Notes: generated from the sequence alone by a model not told the origin. A DNA stretch of 64,000 nucleotides from Lysobacter sp. (GCA_019634715.1 JAHCAU010000006.1:157445-221444), one strand, 5' to 3'; shown: positions 8,733-19,682, numbered from the stretch's first letter. Translations and numbers: made by a program.

Positions 8733-9641
8733 ATGAGCGCACATCCGATCCCGCCCGCTCCGAAACCGCGCATGCTGGTGCGCGGCGCGCTTGCCCTGGA
8801 ACTGGTGCCGGGCACCCGGCCGGGCCGCGCCGCGCTGCGCCAGGCCGAGGCCGGCGCACTGGCCGAGCGGATCGGCCACGATCTCGCGCTGCTGGCGCCG
8901 CAGGCGTCATCGCTCGACCTGGTCCTCGCCGGTGCGCACTACGACCCCGCCGAACTGCTGCGCCCGGGCTGGCCGCTGCATCGCCGCCTGGAAGAACTGC
9001 ACGCACGCGCACCGCAGGCCGGCGGGCCGCGGATCATCGCCTTCGGCGCCGATGCCGACGACGTGGTGCCACTGCCGCTGCGCGCCGAACCCGAGCTGCA
9101 GGACGGACCGCTGCGCGTGGTGCCGTTCCTGCTGGTCGGCGAGGCCGCCGAGGTCGCCGCCGTGGCGGCGAGCTTCGAGGAGATCCTGCTGGAACGCGGC
9201 ATGGCCCGCGCCGAAACCGCGCTGGCCGCGCAGGACGGCTTCGCGGCGCGGATCGAACATGCGCGCTACCTCACCGCCTACGATCTCGCCGCGATGATGG
9301 CGCTGCAGTACGCCAACGTCGGTCTGGACGGCCTGTGGACGCTGCTGGAAACTGCGCTGCTGGTGCCGCAGCGCGAAGCCTGGCTGGACGCGCCACCGGA
9401 ACCGCTGATGCACTATGCGGAGGGCGCGGTACGCGTCGCCGCCTTCGACCGCGACGGCTGGCGCGCCAGCTACGCGCCGTCGGAGATGGATGCGAGCCGC
9501 ATCGAGCGCGGCTTCGCGCACTTCCAGGCAAGGCAGCGACAGCTGGTCGCGATCCTGCAGGTCCACGGTCTCGATGTCGAAGAGGTGCCCTGCCCCGCAG
9601 GCGCGGATGCCCGCGCACGATTGCGCGCGGCAGGCGCCTGA
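8733..9641 (+). CDS. Conserved hypothetical protein
   Basis: 302 residues, start ATG at 8733. I do not recognise a family. The sequence is soluble, Ala/Leu-rich and acidic overall, with no signal peptide, no membrane helix and no cysteine-rich motif. A mid-protein stretch (GPRIIAFGADADDVVPLPLR, near 98-117) looks like a beta-alpha unit, and the C-terminal third is helical. Codon use and GC match the neighbours, so it is an ordinary resident gene. It is divergent from the thiolase and convergent with rnk, with no operon partner. Confidence 0.7.
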   Translation: MSAHPIPPAPKPRMLVRGALALELVPGTRPGRAALRQAEAGALAERIGHDLALLAPQASSLDLVLAGAHYDPAELLRPGWPLHRRLEELHARAPQAGGPRIIAFGADADDVVPLPLRAEPELQDGPLRVVPFLLVGEAAEVAAVAASFEEILLERGMARAETALAAQDGFAARIEHARYLTAYDLAAMMALQYANVGLDGLWTLLETALLVPQREAWLDAPPEPLMHYAEGAVRVAAFDRDGWRASYAPSEMDASRIERGFAHFQARQRQLVAILQVHGLDVEEVPCPAGADARARLRAAGA

Positions 9642-9672
9642 CCCGACGCGATCGACATCGCGCGGCGCGCAC

Positions 9673-10086
9673 TCAGCCCGGGAGGTCGCCGGCCGCCTCG
9701 GGCTGGTACTGGATGCCGGTGACCTTCAGGCGCAGGGTGCGGCCGCCCGGCACCGGCCAGTCGATGTGCTGGCCGACCGACAGGCCCAGCAGGGCGCTGC
9801 CCACCGGCGCGAGCACCGAAACCCTGCCCTGGTCGGCGTCGGCGTCCTGCGGATAGACCAGGGTCAGCAGGCGCGATTCGCCGCTGTTCTCGTCCAGGCA
9901 GGCGACCACCGAGTCCATGCTCACCACGTCGGGCGGCATGTCGGCCGGCGCGACCACGTTCGCGCGCGCCAGTTCCTCGCCCAGCGCATGCGCGGCCGGC
10001 ACCTGGCGCAGCGCCGGGGACTCGAGCATGGCTTCGAGGCGGGCGAGATCGAGGGACGACACGGTGATCGGCGGCAGGGTGTTCAT
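9673..10086 (-). CDS. rnk: GreA/GreB-fold elongation factor, Rnk (nucleoside diphosphate kinase regulator)
   Basis: 137 residues. Only a short N-terminal segment precedes the C-terminal GreA/B FKBP-like domain, as in Rnk. That domain is marked by VVSMDSVVACLDENSG, RLLTLVYPQDAD, VSVLAPVGSALLGL and VGQHIDWPVPGGR. Rnk proteins bind RNA polymerase and influence nucleoside diphosphate kinase levels and NTP pools, but lack the long coiled coil that lets GreA/B rescue arrested complexes. The start at 10086 is preceded by a weak GGAGTC. It converges on the 8733 gene and stands alone. Confidence 0.88.
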   Translation of the reverse strand: MNTLPPITVSSLDLARLEAMLESPALRQVPAAHALGEELARANVVAPADMPPDVVSMDSVVACLDENSGESRLLTLVYPQDADADQGRVSVLAPVGSALLGLSVGQHIDWPVPGGRTLRLKVTGIQYQPEAAGDLPG

Positions 10087-10201
10087 GAAGGCGACTCCAG
10101 AAAGACAACGGGCGACACGTCCGACGCGCCGCCCGGTGATCAACAGGTTGAGGCAGGGACCATAGCCCGCCGCGGTGGCGGCTTCAAGCCCCGGGAATCG
10201 G

Positions 10202-10774
10202 TCAGGGCGCGATCTCGATCACGCCGCAGGCGGCGCGTCCGCCGGCATTGCCGGTGGGCTGCGAAGTGTAGTCGTCGATCCCGACGTGGACGATGATCGC
10301 GCGGCCGAGGACGTCGTTCGCCGCGCCGCTGCCGAGGGTGACGCCTTCGGCACGGACGTTGACGCGGGCGACGCCGCGGGCGTCGGCGACGATGTTGTCC
10401 ATGTCGCCGGCGTGGTGCGCGCCGTGGCCGACGCGGCCATGGGCGGTGGCGGCGGGATTGAAGTGGCCGCCTGCGCTGCTGCCGTCGGCGGCGGAGCAGT
10501 CGCCGCGCTCGTGGATGTGGATCGCGTGGGTGCCGTTGCGGCCGAGGCCGCCGAGTTCGCCTTCGATGCGCACGCCGCCGTCGACCGCGAACACCATGAG
10601 CCTGCCGCTGACCAGCGTGCCCGAGACCGGCGCCATGTGCGCCTGCGCGCGCTGCAGGCGGTGCTGCGCTGCGGGCGGCTGCGCTTGCGGTTTCGCCGGT
10701 GGCGTGGTGGCGCAACCGGCGATCGTTGCGAACATGGCGGACAGCAGGGCGGCGGTGAGGATGCGATGGCGCAT
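10202..10774 (-). CDS. sodC: Superoxide dismutase [Cu-Zn], lipoprotein form
   Basis: 190 residues. A lipoprotein signal with lipobox IAGC (about residues 18-21) implies periplasmic membrane anchoring. The Cu/Zn SOD signatures are present: HAIHIHERGDC (copper ligands and first disulfide Cys), GGHFNP, HGRVGHGAHHAGD (bridging and zinc ligands), IVHVGIDDY, and GGRAACGVIE with the second disulfide Cys. It converts superoxide to peroxide and oxygen in the periplasm. It lies 142 bp downstream of ntrC on the same strand; the gap contains a plausible ribosome site (GGAAGGAGT) before the start at 10774. Confidence 0.95.
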   Translation of the reverse strand: MRHRILTAALLSAMFATIAGCATTPPAKPQAQPPAAQHRLQRAQAHMAPVSGTLVSGRLMVFAVDGGVRIEGELGGLGRNGTHAIHIHERGDCSAADGSSAGGHFNPAATAHGRVGHGAHHAGDMDNIVADARGVARVNVRAEGVTLGSGAANDVLGRAIIVHVGIDDYTSQPTGNAGGRAACGVIEIAP

Positions 10775-10916
10775 GCGGGAACTCCTTCCGGTTCGTTTGC
10801 GTGCCCAAAGGACGCGGGCGCCCGGGCACGATGGAGACCGGCAGCTTATCGCGTCGATCCTGCGCGAACGATTCCGTCCGCTGAACGCTGCGATCGCGCG
10901 ATGGGCGGATGTCGCG

Positions 10917-12369
<1,453 letters not shown>

Positions 12370-12377
<8 letters not shown>

Positions 12378-13404
12378 CGTCGGCCTCGTGGGTGTAGGGC
12401 AGCAGCAGGGTGAACACGGTGTGGCCGGGACGCGAGCGGTAACTCAGCGAACCGCGATGCTCGCGCGCCACCTGCTGCGCCAGGGCGAGGCCCAGGCCGG
12501 TGCCTTCGGCGCGTCCGCTGACCAGCGGCAGGAACACCTGTTCGGCCAGCGATTCGGGCACGCCGCGGCCGTCGTCGGCGATCTCCAGGCGCACCACCCG
12601 CGCATGCGCCTGATCGCCGATGCGCACGCCGTGCTCGATGCGCGTGCGCAGGCTGACGTTGGCCGCACCCGCCTCGATCGCGTTGCGCACCAGGTTCCAC
12701 ACCGACTGGGTGAGGCGGTCGGCGTCGCCGTTGAGTTCGGGCAGCGAGGGGTCGTAATCGCGGATCAGTTTCACCGCCCAGCCGGCATCGCTTTCTGCCA
12801 GGCGCAGCACCCGTTCGAGCACGCCGTGGATGTTCAGCGGCTCGTGCGCGCGCGCCGGCTGCGGCGAGAGCAGGCGGTCGATGAGATCGGTCAGGCGTTC
12901 GACCTCGGACTCGATCAGGCCGGTCAGTTCGCGCGCTTCGTCGCCGTCGACGCGCCGCGCCAGCAGCTGCGCGGCGCCCTTGAGGCCGGCCAGTGGATTG
13001 CGCAGCTCGTGGGCCAGGCCCTTGAGCGCGGCCGACAGCGCCGTGGGCAGCACCGTCGCCGGGTCCTCGCCGGGGAATTCGTCGACCGGGTGCGCCTCCA
13101 GCCACCAGCCGCCGTCCTCGCGCCGGGTCAGCAGCACGTCGGCGTACTGCTGCGCATCGCTGCCGGGGAAACCGAAGGGCAGGCGGCGCAGGCGGACCTG
13201 GTCGCCGTCCGGCGGCGCGGCCACCACGTGCGCCAGGCGCTGGCCTTCGATCTCGAGCGCCGCCATCGGCAGGCCGGGCAGGCGCCGCGCGCTCACGCCC
13301 AGCCAGCGCGAGAAGGCCAGGTTGCCGCCCTCCAGCCGGCCGTCGGCATCGCACCAGACGATGGGCGTGGCGAGTGCATCGAGCGGTGCGGAGAGGGACG
13401 ACAT
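12370..13404 (-). CDS. ntrB: NtrB two-component sensor histidine kinase
   Basis: 344 residues, soluble, with no membrane helix. The N-terminal PAS domain (about 1-115) starts with TPIVWCDADGRLEGGN. The H-box is LAHELRNPLAGLKGAAQLL (phospho-His near residue 135), followed by the kinase domain with N-box (NLVRNAIEAGA), G1 (IADDGRGVP) and G2 (GTGLGLALAQQ). This matches NtrB/GlnL, which phosphorylates NtrC under nitrogen limitation and is controlled by PII. It is the first gene of the ntrBC pair. The 186-bp gap to the divergent 13591 gene should contain the promoter. Confidence 0.93.
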
Positions 13405-13590
13405 TGCACCAATCTAGTGCAAAGACCGATCGATGACGAGGCGCTTGCCCGCCGGGCGGGCGGAATCGATCGACGTCGCGCGTTCACGTCCGGGACGGCC
13501 CCGGGCCGGGAGGGTTCAGCCAGGGCCGCCCACACTGCCTCGATCCGGTTCCTTTCCCCCTCATGCCGGCTGTCCGGCCAGGAGTGCCCG

Positions 13591-14088
13591 ATGAAGACCC
13601 GACATATCTATCTGATGCGGAACGTCACCACCGCCGAGCAGGCCATCGCCGCGCTGCGTGCGCAGGAGGTGCCGGACGACCGGATCGCCCTGGTCGCGCG
13701 CGCGGACATCGAGATGGCGCGCATCCCCGACGACTACCGCAACGCCAGCACCGACTTCAAGCCGGCCGCCCTGCGCGGTGCACTCGGCGGCGGCACCGCG
13801 GGCATGCTCGCCGGGCTGATCGGCGTGGCCGTGCCGGCGATCGGGATCACCATCGCCGGTGCCGCCGCGATCGCGGCGATCGGCGCAGCCGCCGGCGCCT
13901 GGTCATCGGCGCTGGCCGGTTCGGCGCTGTCCGACCCGATCCGGCGCCAGTTCGAGCAGGAGATCGCCGAAGGCCGCATCCTGCTGCTGGTCGACTGCGA
14001 GGACGAGGCCTTCGGCGCCATCGACGACGCGCTCGTCCCGCTCGGCGCGCAGCGCATGGACTTCACCGAGCCGTCGGCCCTGGGATGA
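13591..14088 (+). CDS. Hypothetical glycine-rich membrane-associated protein
   Basis: 165 residues, start ATG at 13591 behind AGGAG. An N-terminal soluble domain (about 1-60, KTRHIYLMRNVTTAEQAI) is followed by two Gly/Ala-rich hydrophobic stretches (about 65-110, GALGGGTAGMLAGLIG and ITIAGAAAIAAIGAAAGA). These resemble a glycine zipper or paired helices. A hydrophilic C-terminal domain (LLLVDCEDEAFGAIDDAL) completes it. The layout is like stress-related ferredoxin-fold proteins with an inserted membrane hairpin (DUF1269-like), but I cannot assign a family firmly. It stands alone, divergent from ntrB. Confidence 0.7.
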   Translation: MKTRHIYLMRNVTTAEQAIAALRAQEVPDDRIALVARADIEMARIPDDYRNASTDFKPAALRGALGGGTAGMLAGLIGVAVPAIGITIAGAAAIAAIGAAAGAWSSALAGSALSDPIRRQFEQEIAEGRILLLVDCEDEAFGAIDDALVPLGAQRMDFTEPSALG

Positions 14089-14464
14089 CCACCGGTTCCG
14101 TTCAGGCAGGCGCTGCGGGAACATCGACCCGGCCCAATCGTTTTCAGGCGATTTTCCGCGATCTTTTCGGCAAATCCCGACAGGATTCCATCCATTCCCG
14201 CAACCGGCGCCAGACCTCCCGGCCCCCAGCCGACCGCCGGTGGGGTGCCGGAGACCCCCGTGAGGTAGGATGCCGGGGCAAGTGCGACACCCGCGCGTCG
14301 CTTCCGGCCCGTTTTCCGAGCCTCCGGTCGTTCCGCTCCCCTCCATGCACGACACGCCTCCCGGGATGGCGCAGTCAGGGAGCTTCCGTGCCCGTCAGCA
14401 ACCCTCGTTTTTTCCGCCTGCCCAACGCCGGGCACCCGGACGCAGCCGCACCGGCGATGCCGGC
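14089..14464 (+). other. Intergenic region, no gene seen
   Basis: 376 bp between the glycine-rich protein and the YkgJ-type gene. The plus-strand reading frame that runs through it has no recognisable domain and shows only the background high-GC openness. Two GC-rich self-complementary stretches occur around 14230-14280, and a TAGGAT that could serve as a -10 box lies near 14265. I see no riboswitch or tRNA. Confidence 0.4.
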
Positions 14465-14776
14465 ATGACCGCGCGCGCGCACTGCAGCCGCTGCGATGCC
14501 CTGTGCTGCCGGCTGACCGTCGTGATCTTCCCCGAAGACAACGTCCCCGCGCACCTGACCGACACCACCGATCAGGGCGTGACCGTGATGGCCCGCGACG
14601 CCGACGGCTGGTGCGTCGCGCTCAACGGCGCGCGCATGAACTGCGGCATCTACGAGACGCGCCCGAGCATCTGCCGCAAGTTCGCGATGGCCGGGCCGTA
14701 CTGCCTCGACGTGCGCGCCGAAGCCGACAAGGCCGCCCGCGCGCTCCAGGCACTCCCGATCCGCGTCGTGGCCTGA
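14465..14776 (+). CDS. YkgJ-family cysteine cluster protein
   Basis: 103 residues with the start placed at 14465, just before the first conserved cysteine. The zinc/iron-chelating cysteine cluster is visible: CSRCDALCC near the N-terminus, CGIYETRPSICRKF in the middle, and a later Cys (GPYC). YkgJ/UPF0153 proteins are small cytoplasmic metal-binding proteins of unknown role, about this size. Upstream in-frame ATGs exist but would add sequence without family similarity. The next small gene follows 41 bp later on the same strand, possibly co-transcribed. Confidence 0.85.
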   Translation: MTARAHCSRCDALCCRLTVVIFPEDNVPAHLTDTTDQGVTVMARDADGWCVALNGARMNCGIYETRPSICRKFAMAGPYCLDVRAEADKAARALQALPIRVVA

Positions 14777-14817
14777 ACCCTGCCACGCCCTCCGCCCCCC
14801 TCCAACGCAATGGCCCC

Positions 14818-15078
14818 ATGAGCAGACTCAATACGACCCACCTCTTCGACCAGCGCAAGGAAGACAAGCGCAAGACGCTGACCCACGAGCAGATCGCCAG
14901 CGACCTGGCCGCCTTCAAGCGGTCGGGGGGCAAGATCGAAGTGCTCGGCAACACCGCCATGCTGCGCACGATCCCGATTTCCGCAACGCAGGGCGCCATC
15001 GCGCCCACGCCGCCGAAAGCCGCAGCCAAGCCGGCCACCAAGCGCAGTGCGAAGGACGAGGCAGCACCCGCGAGCTGA
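14818..15078 (+). CDS. Small basic hypothetical protein
   Basis: 86 residues, start ATG at 14818. It is hydrophilic and Lys/Ala-rich: a helical N-terminus (FDQRKEDKRKTLTHEQIASDLAAFKRSGGKIEVLGNT) and a low-complexity KPATKRSAKDEAAP tail. There is no signal peptide or known domain. The middle is reminiscent of short transcription-associated or nucleic-acid-binding proteins common in xanthomonads, but no function can be named. It lies between the YkgJ-type gene and the S46 peptidase on the same strand. Confidence 0.7.
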   Translation: MSRLNTTHLFDQRKEDKRKTLTHEQIASDLAAFKRSGGKIEVLGNTAMLRTIPISATQGAIAPTPPKAAAKPATKRSAKDEAAPAS

Positions 15079-15151
15079 TCTCGCGAGCGAAGCCCGCGGA
15101 CGAGCGGGATCCGCATGGCGCAACCGACGCACGCGAAACTACACTGCGCGG

Positions 15152-17338
15152 ATGACCACGACCCGCCCGACCAAGACCGGCCTCGCCTGCGCGCTCGCCG
15201 CCGCCCTCGCCCTGCCCGCCCTGTCCGCCCATGCCCTCGACGGCAAGTGGACGCCGCAGCAGGTCCTCGACATCGATGCCCGCTGGCTGAAGCAGCAGGG
15301 CCTGAAGCTGCCGCCGTCCGCGCTGTGGGATGGCGAACGCGGCACCGGCCTGCTCACCGGTACGGTGAACATCGCCGGCTGCTCCGGTGCCTTCGTCTCG
15401 AACACCGGGCTGATCGTCACCAACCACCACTGCCTGTTCAACCTGGTGCAGGAGCACAGCTCTCCGCAGCGCGACCTGATCACCGACGGCTTCCTCGCGC
15501 GCACGCCGGCCGAGGAGCTGCCCGGCAGGACCACCCGCGTCGAGATCCCGAAGCGCTTCACCGACGTCACCGCGCGCCTGCTTGCCGCCGTGCCCGCCGG
15601 GGCCACGCCGCAGCAGCGGCTGAAGGCCATCGACGATGCGCAGAAGGCCATCGTCGCCGAGTGCCGCAGGCAGGCCGACATCAAGTGCAAGGTCGCCGCG
15701 TTCGACGATGGCGTGACCTACACCCTGATCGAATCGATCGAGCTGCGCGACGTCCGCCTGGTCTACGCGCCACCGCGGGCGATCGGCGAATACGGCGGCG
15801 AGATCGACAACTGGTCGTGGCCGCGCCACACCGGCGATTTCGCCATCGCCCGCGCCTGGGTCGGCAACGATGGTCGTCCTGCGGACTTCGCCGAAGGCAA
15901 CAAGCCCTTCGCACCGGAATTCTTCTTCCCGATCTCCGGCGACGGCGTGAAGGAAGGCGATTTCGTGATGGTGCTGGGCTATCCCGGCATCACCTGGCGC
16001 TCGCTGATCGCCGAGGAAATGCGCGAACGCCGCGAGCGCTTCTTCGTGCGCCGCGAGGACCTGTTCGGCGAGTGGATCTCGATCCTCGAAAAGGCCAGCG
16101 AGGCCGATGCGCAGGCGCGAATCGCGCTGGCCGCGAACCTCAAGGGCATCCACAACCGCTACAAGAACGCGCAGGGCCAGATCGCCGGCCTCGATCGCGG
16201 GCGCATGGTCGACAGGCAGCGCGCGGCGGACGATGCCGTCGCTGCCTGGGCAGCGAAGCAACCCGCGCATGCCGATGCCATCGCCGCGCGCGACGCCCTG
16301 CGCGAGGTGCTGGCCGAACGCGAGCGGAGCTGGGAACGCGACTTCCTGCTCAACCTCATCCCGATGGGCAACGACAGCGTGGCCGGCGGCATCCCGCCGC
16401 TGCCCAAGGCGCTGTACTACGCGGCGACGCTGGCGCACAACGCCGTCGAACAGGGCAAGCCCGACGAGGCCCGCGCGCCGGGCTGGACCGCCGCCGAGCA
16501 ATCGCGACTGCGCGACCGCCTGCGTCGCGAGCAGGCCAACTATTCCGCCGACGCCGACCGCGGGGTGTTCGCCGCGCTCGTGCGTCGCGCGCTGGCGCTG
16601 CCCCAGGACCAGCGCATCGCCGCGATCGACGCGCGCTTCGCCGGCAAGACCCCGGCGCAGATCGACGAGGCCATCGCCGCGCTCTACGCGGGCAGCCCCG
16701 TGCTCGATGCCACCGCGCAGGACGCGATGCTCGGCGAAGGCCTCGATGCACTGTCGGCGCGCAAGGATCCACTGCTCGACCTCGGCATCGCCTGGAACCG
16801 CGACCTGCGCGCGCTGCGCGAGCGCGAACGCGACTGGAGCGCGCGCGCCGCCCTGCACCGCCCGGCCTGGCGCCGCGCCGTCGCCGCGCATGCCGGCAAG
16901 CCGATCGCGCCCGACGCCAACGGCACCCTGCGCATCAGCTTCGCCCACGTGCAGGGCTATGCGCCGCGCGACGGCATGCGCTACACGCCGTTCACCACGC
17001 TGGCCGGCGTGCTGGAGAAGCACACCGGCCAGGAACCGTTCGACGTGCCGGCCAACGTGCGCGCCGCCGCGGCGAGCCAGCCCGCACGCCACGTGAACTT
17101 CCTCGCCGATGGCGACACCAGCGGCGGCAATTCCGGCAGCCCGGTCATCGACGGCCGCGGCCGCCTGGTCGGCCTCAACTTCGACCGCGTGTGGGAAAAC
17201 GTCGCCGGCGACTTCGGCTTCAACCCGGCGGTGTCGCGCAACGTCAGCGTCGACATCGGCTACATGCTGTGGCTGCTGCGCGATGTCGAGAAGGCCGACG
17301 AACTGCTGAAGGAACTGGGCGTCGCCGCGCGCCGATGA
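15152..17338 (+). CDS. S46-family dipeptidyl-peptidase (Dpp7/Dpp11-like)
   Basis: 728 residues. A signal peptide (about 1-29, ending AHA) sends it to the periplasm. The chymotrypsin-like double barrel carries GCSGAFVSNTGLIVTNHHC (catalytic His at 92-93) and GNSGSPVIDGRGRL with the nucleophile Ser near residue 653. A helical regulatory domain lies between (about 270-560). S46 enzymes remove dipeptides from peptide N-termini. The residue after FD in LNFDRVWE is Arg, the position thought to separate Asp/Glu-specific Dpp11 from Dpp7, which suggests acidic specificity (inference). Length matches the family (about 710-730). It is monocistronic; a palindromic repeat follows its stop. Confidence 0.93.
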   Translation: MTTTRPTKTGLACALAAALALPALSAHALDGKWTPQQVLDIDARWLKQQGLKLPPSALWDGERGTGLLTGTVNIAGCSGAFVSNTGLIVTNHHCLFNLVQEHSSPQRDLITDGFLARTPAEELPGRTTRVEIPKRFTDVTARLLAAVPAGATPQQRLKAIDDAQKAIVAECRRQADIKCKVAAFDDGVTYTLIESIELRDVRLVYAPPRAIGEYGGEIDNWSWPRHTGDFAIARAWVGNDGRPADFAEGNKPFAPEFFFPISGDGVKEGDFVMVLGYPGITWRSLIAEEMRERRERFFVRREDLFGEWISILEKASEADAQARIALAANLKGIHNRYKNAQGQIAGLDRGRMVDRQRAADDAVAAWAAKQPAHADAIAARDALREVLAERERSWERDFLLNLIPMGNDSVAGGIPPLPKALYYAATLAHNAVEQGKPDEARAPGWTAAEQSRLRDRLRREQANYSADADRGVFAALVRRALALPQDQRIAAIDARFAGKTPAQIDEAIAALYAGSPVLDATAQDAMLGEGLDALSARKDPLLDLGIAWNRDLRALRERERDWSARAALHRPAWRRAVAAHAGKPIAPDANGTLRISFAHVQGYAPRDGMRYTPFTTLAGVLEKHTGQEPFDVPANVRAAAASQPARHVNFLADGDTSGGNSGSPVIDGRGRLVGLNFDRVWENVAGDFGFNPAVSRNVSVDIGYMLWLLRDVEKADELLKELGVAARR

Positions 17339-17356
17339 GCGCGTGAGCGTTTCTTT

Positions 17357-17424
17357 GTAGAGCGGAGCGAAGCTCCGCTGCACGGGTTCCGGAGACGATC
17401 CAGCGGAGCTTCGCTCCGCTCTAC
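17357..17424. repeat. Palindromic intergenic repeat (REP/BIME-like)
   Basis: A perfect 24-bp inverted repeat (17357-17380 and 17401-17424; ends GTAGAGCGGAGC and GCTCCGCTCTAC) with a 20-nt spacer. It sits between the convergent S46 peptidase and the small exported-protein gene. It has no T-run, so it is a dispersed palindrome rather than a clear terminator, although it could act as a bidirectional transcription barrier. Confidence 0.8.
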
Positions 17425-17457
17425 GGCTGGCGCGATCGCGCGGATGGATACGCGCCG

Positions 17458-17907
17458 TCAGCGGCGGTACGCATCCACCCACTGCACGCGAATCGGTTTG
17501 CCGGCCTCGGCGACATCCGCAGGCAACACCACCTCCAGCCAGTCGCGCCGCGCCTCGACGCGCATCGCTTCGCGCGTCGCCACCACGATGCCGTCCACCG
17601 ACACGTCCAGGCCTTCCAGCGTGCGGAACGGACGACCGGGGGCGTATCTCAACCGCAGGCGCAGCGGCGATGGCCAGGGCGTTCGCGCCGTCGGCGTGAT
17701 CGCCATCCGGCCAATGCCCGACACGCTGGTGATCGCGATCGTCAGCCCGCGGCCCTCGCGCACCACGCGCGCGACATCCTCCGTGCGCTCGGTCCGCAAG
17801 GACACCGGCGCCGGCTGCGCCGCGATCGCGGGCAGGGCCATGGCCGCGATGCACGCAGCCAGCGCGACAGGCCGCACTCCCCGACCCGCATGCCATCCTC
17901 CACTCAT
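17458..17907 (-). CDS. Exported hypothetical protein
   Basis: 149 residues if started at 17907; that start puts a typical Sec signal ([19 protein letters not shown]) at about residues 10-30. The mature part is small, basic and beta-rich ([24 protein letters not shown]), ending in [11 protein letters not shown]. No family recognised. It converges on the S46 peptidase and runs divergently from apt with a short gap, so its promoter must overlap the apt upstream region. Confidence 0.65.
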   Translation of the reverse strand: MSGGWHAGRGVRPVALAACIAAMALPAIAAQPAPVSLRTERTEDVARVVREGRGLTIAITSVSGIGRMAITPTARTPWPSPLRLRLRYAPGRPFRTLEGLDVSVDGIVVATREAMRVEARRDWLEVVLPADVAEAGKPIRVQWVDAYRR

Positions 17908-18023
17908 GTCGCCGGACTCCCGATCAGGACATGTCGATCGTGACATGCCCGCTGTGCCATGCCGACCATGCCGTGTCGCAGGACGGGTTCGGGCATGATG
18001 GGCCGCCGAGACACGGAGTTCCC

Positions 18024-18557
18024 ATGCGCGACCCCGCCCTGCCGAGCTGGACCCGACGGGTCCGCGACATCCCCGATTTTCCCAGGCCCGGCATCGTCTT
18101 CAAGGACATCACGCCGATGCTGGCCGATGCCGACGGCTTCGCAGGTGCGATCGACACCCTGGCCGCCCCGTGGCGCGGGACCGGCATCGACGCCATCGTC
18201 GCGGTCGAAGCCCGCGGCTTCATCTTCGGCGCGGCACTCGCGCGCACGCTCGGCACCGGCTTCGTGCCCGTTCGCAAACCCGGCAAGCTGCCCGGACGCA
18301 CGGTGCGCCAGACCTATGCCCTCGAATACGGCGAGGACACGCTCGAAATCCACGCCGACGCGCTGCCCGCCGGTGCCCGCGTGCTGCTGGTCGACGACGT
18401 GCTCGCCACCGGCGGCACGCTGGATGCGACCCGCGCCCTGGTCGAACGCCTCGATGCCCGCGTGGTCGGCGCCGGCGTGCTGATCGAACTGGCCGCGCTG
18501 GGCGGCCGCGCGCGCTGGAACGGCATGGCGCCGCTGCACGCCGCATGGGTGGTGTAG
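18024..18557 (+). CDS. apt: Adenine phosphoribosyltransferase
   Basis: 177 residues. It begins with the family opening [23 protein letters not shown] and carries the PRPP-binding loop [13 protein letters not shown] (about residues 114-126) and the [13 protein letters not shown] substrate segment. Apt converts adenine plus PRPP to AMP in purine salvage. The start at 18024 follows ACGGAGTTCCC, a modest ribosome site. Length is normal for the family. Confidence 0.96.
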   Translation: MRDPALPSWTRRVRDIPDFPRPGIVFKDITPMLADADGFAGAIDTLAAPWRGTGIDAIVAVEARGFIFGAALARTLGTGFVPVRKPGKLPGRTVRQTYALEYGEDTLEIHADALPAGARVLLVDDVLATGGTLDATRALVERLDARVVGAGVLIELAALGGRARWNGMAPLHAAWVV

Positions 18558-18674
18558 GCGCTGCGCAGTCCTCCTCGAACGGTCATCGGAAGGCCGCGGC
18601 CGCATGCTAGCGTCGGCCTGCGCCGCACGAAGCCGCGCGGCGCCTCACCCCGACACCACTCAAGGAGGATCACC

Positions 18675-19472
18675 ATGTCGTTGCTGCGCCATCGCCTGCC
18701 ACCCGCTCTCGCCGTCGCCCTCGCCTGCGGTGCCGGCGTCGCCGCTGCCGCCGACTTCCCGCGCCTCGACCAGGCCCTGCCTTCCGGTGCGAACATCGGC
18801 GCGATCCACCCGGTCTTCGATTTCGACGGCGACGGCTGCCTGCCCAGCGCCGGCATCAGCCGCCATGGCGAGCAGAACGGCGGACTGGCGCCCTCGGGCA
18901 GCATCACCGGCGGCTGCCGGCGCGTCGATTTCATGGCCTACAGCAACACCCTGCATCGCTACGCCTGCATCGACAGCGGCGGCAGCCGCTACTGCGGGCA
19001 CTTCTTCGCGCTGTACATGCTCAAGGACCAGGCAACGGTCTTCGGTGGCGGACATCGCCACGACTGGGAGCACGCGGCGGTCTGGACCCGCGACGGCGTG
19101 GTCACGCATGCCGGCTACAGCGCGCACGGCAAGCTCTACAACGCTGCCGCTTCGTCGCTGCCGATGCAGAACGGCCACGTGAAGATCGTGTACCACAAGG
19201 ACGGCATCGGCACGCACGCGCTGCGCTTCGCCTCGGCGAACGAAGTCGCCGAGAATCCCTACGGCCAGTTCGTGCTGCCGGCGCTCACCAGCTGGTACAC
19301 GCTGCGCGGCGCCAGCCTCGACAACGCCGCCATGCGCAGCCGGCTGAACAGCTTCAACTATGGCTCCGCGACCATTCCGATGAAGGATGCGAACTTCCTC
19401 GGCAACCTGAACACCTATCGCCCGGCCGGCTACCCCGCCTTCACCCAGGCGTCGATCGACGCATCGCAGTGA
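18675..19472 (+). CDS. Nep1-like (NPP1-family) secreted cytolysin-type protein
   Basis: 265 residues with a strong AAGGAGG site before ATG 18675. A signal peptide (about 1-26, ending AAA) is followed by an NPP1 domain. The family heptapeptide GHRHDWE is intact at residues 126-132, with paired cysteines near 81, 98 and 107. NLPs bind sphingolipid head groups of plant membranes and are cytolytic in many plant-associated microbes; the His and Asp of the heptapeptide bind the metal. In this bacterium the protein would be exported. Whether it acts on plants, oomycetes or other prey cannot be told from sequence. It is not in an operon. Confidence 0.92.
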   Translation: MSLLRHRLPPALAVALACGAGVAAAADFPRLDQALPSGANIGAIHPVFDFDGDGCLPSAGISRHGEQNGGLAPSGSITGGCRRVDFMAYSNTLHRYACIDSGGSRYCGHFFALYMLKDQATVFGGGHRHDWEHAAVWTRDGVVTHAGYSAHGKLYNAAASSLPMQNGHVKIVYHKDGIGTHALRFASANEVAENPYGQFVLPALTSWYTLRGASLDNAAMRSRLNSFNYGSATIPMKDANFLGNLNTYRPAGYPAFTQASIDASQ

Positions 19473-19682
19473 GCGCCATCGGGCGGCCGGCAGGCAGCCG
19501 GCCGCCCGCATGACTTTTGCGACATGCGCGGACGCAGGCCGCGTGCTTCCGTGGCATCGCGCCAAGCAGCGCACACCACGGGCGGTGCCGGGCAGCGATG
19601 ATAGGGTCGCGATGCCGGCCTCCGTCCGGCGTCACGCCCCCTCCCGCGCGGCCAGGCCGCGCCACCCGCAGGAGTACAGACG

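Noticed and set aside
14915..17896. 993-codon ORF antisense to the S46 peptidase
   Set aside because: Low-complexity antisense shadow; the plus-strand frame carries a signal peptide and the peptidase motifs.
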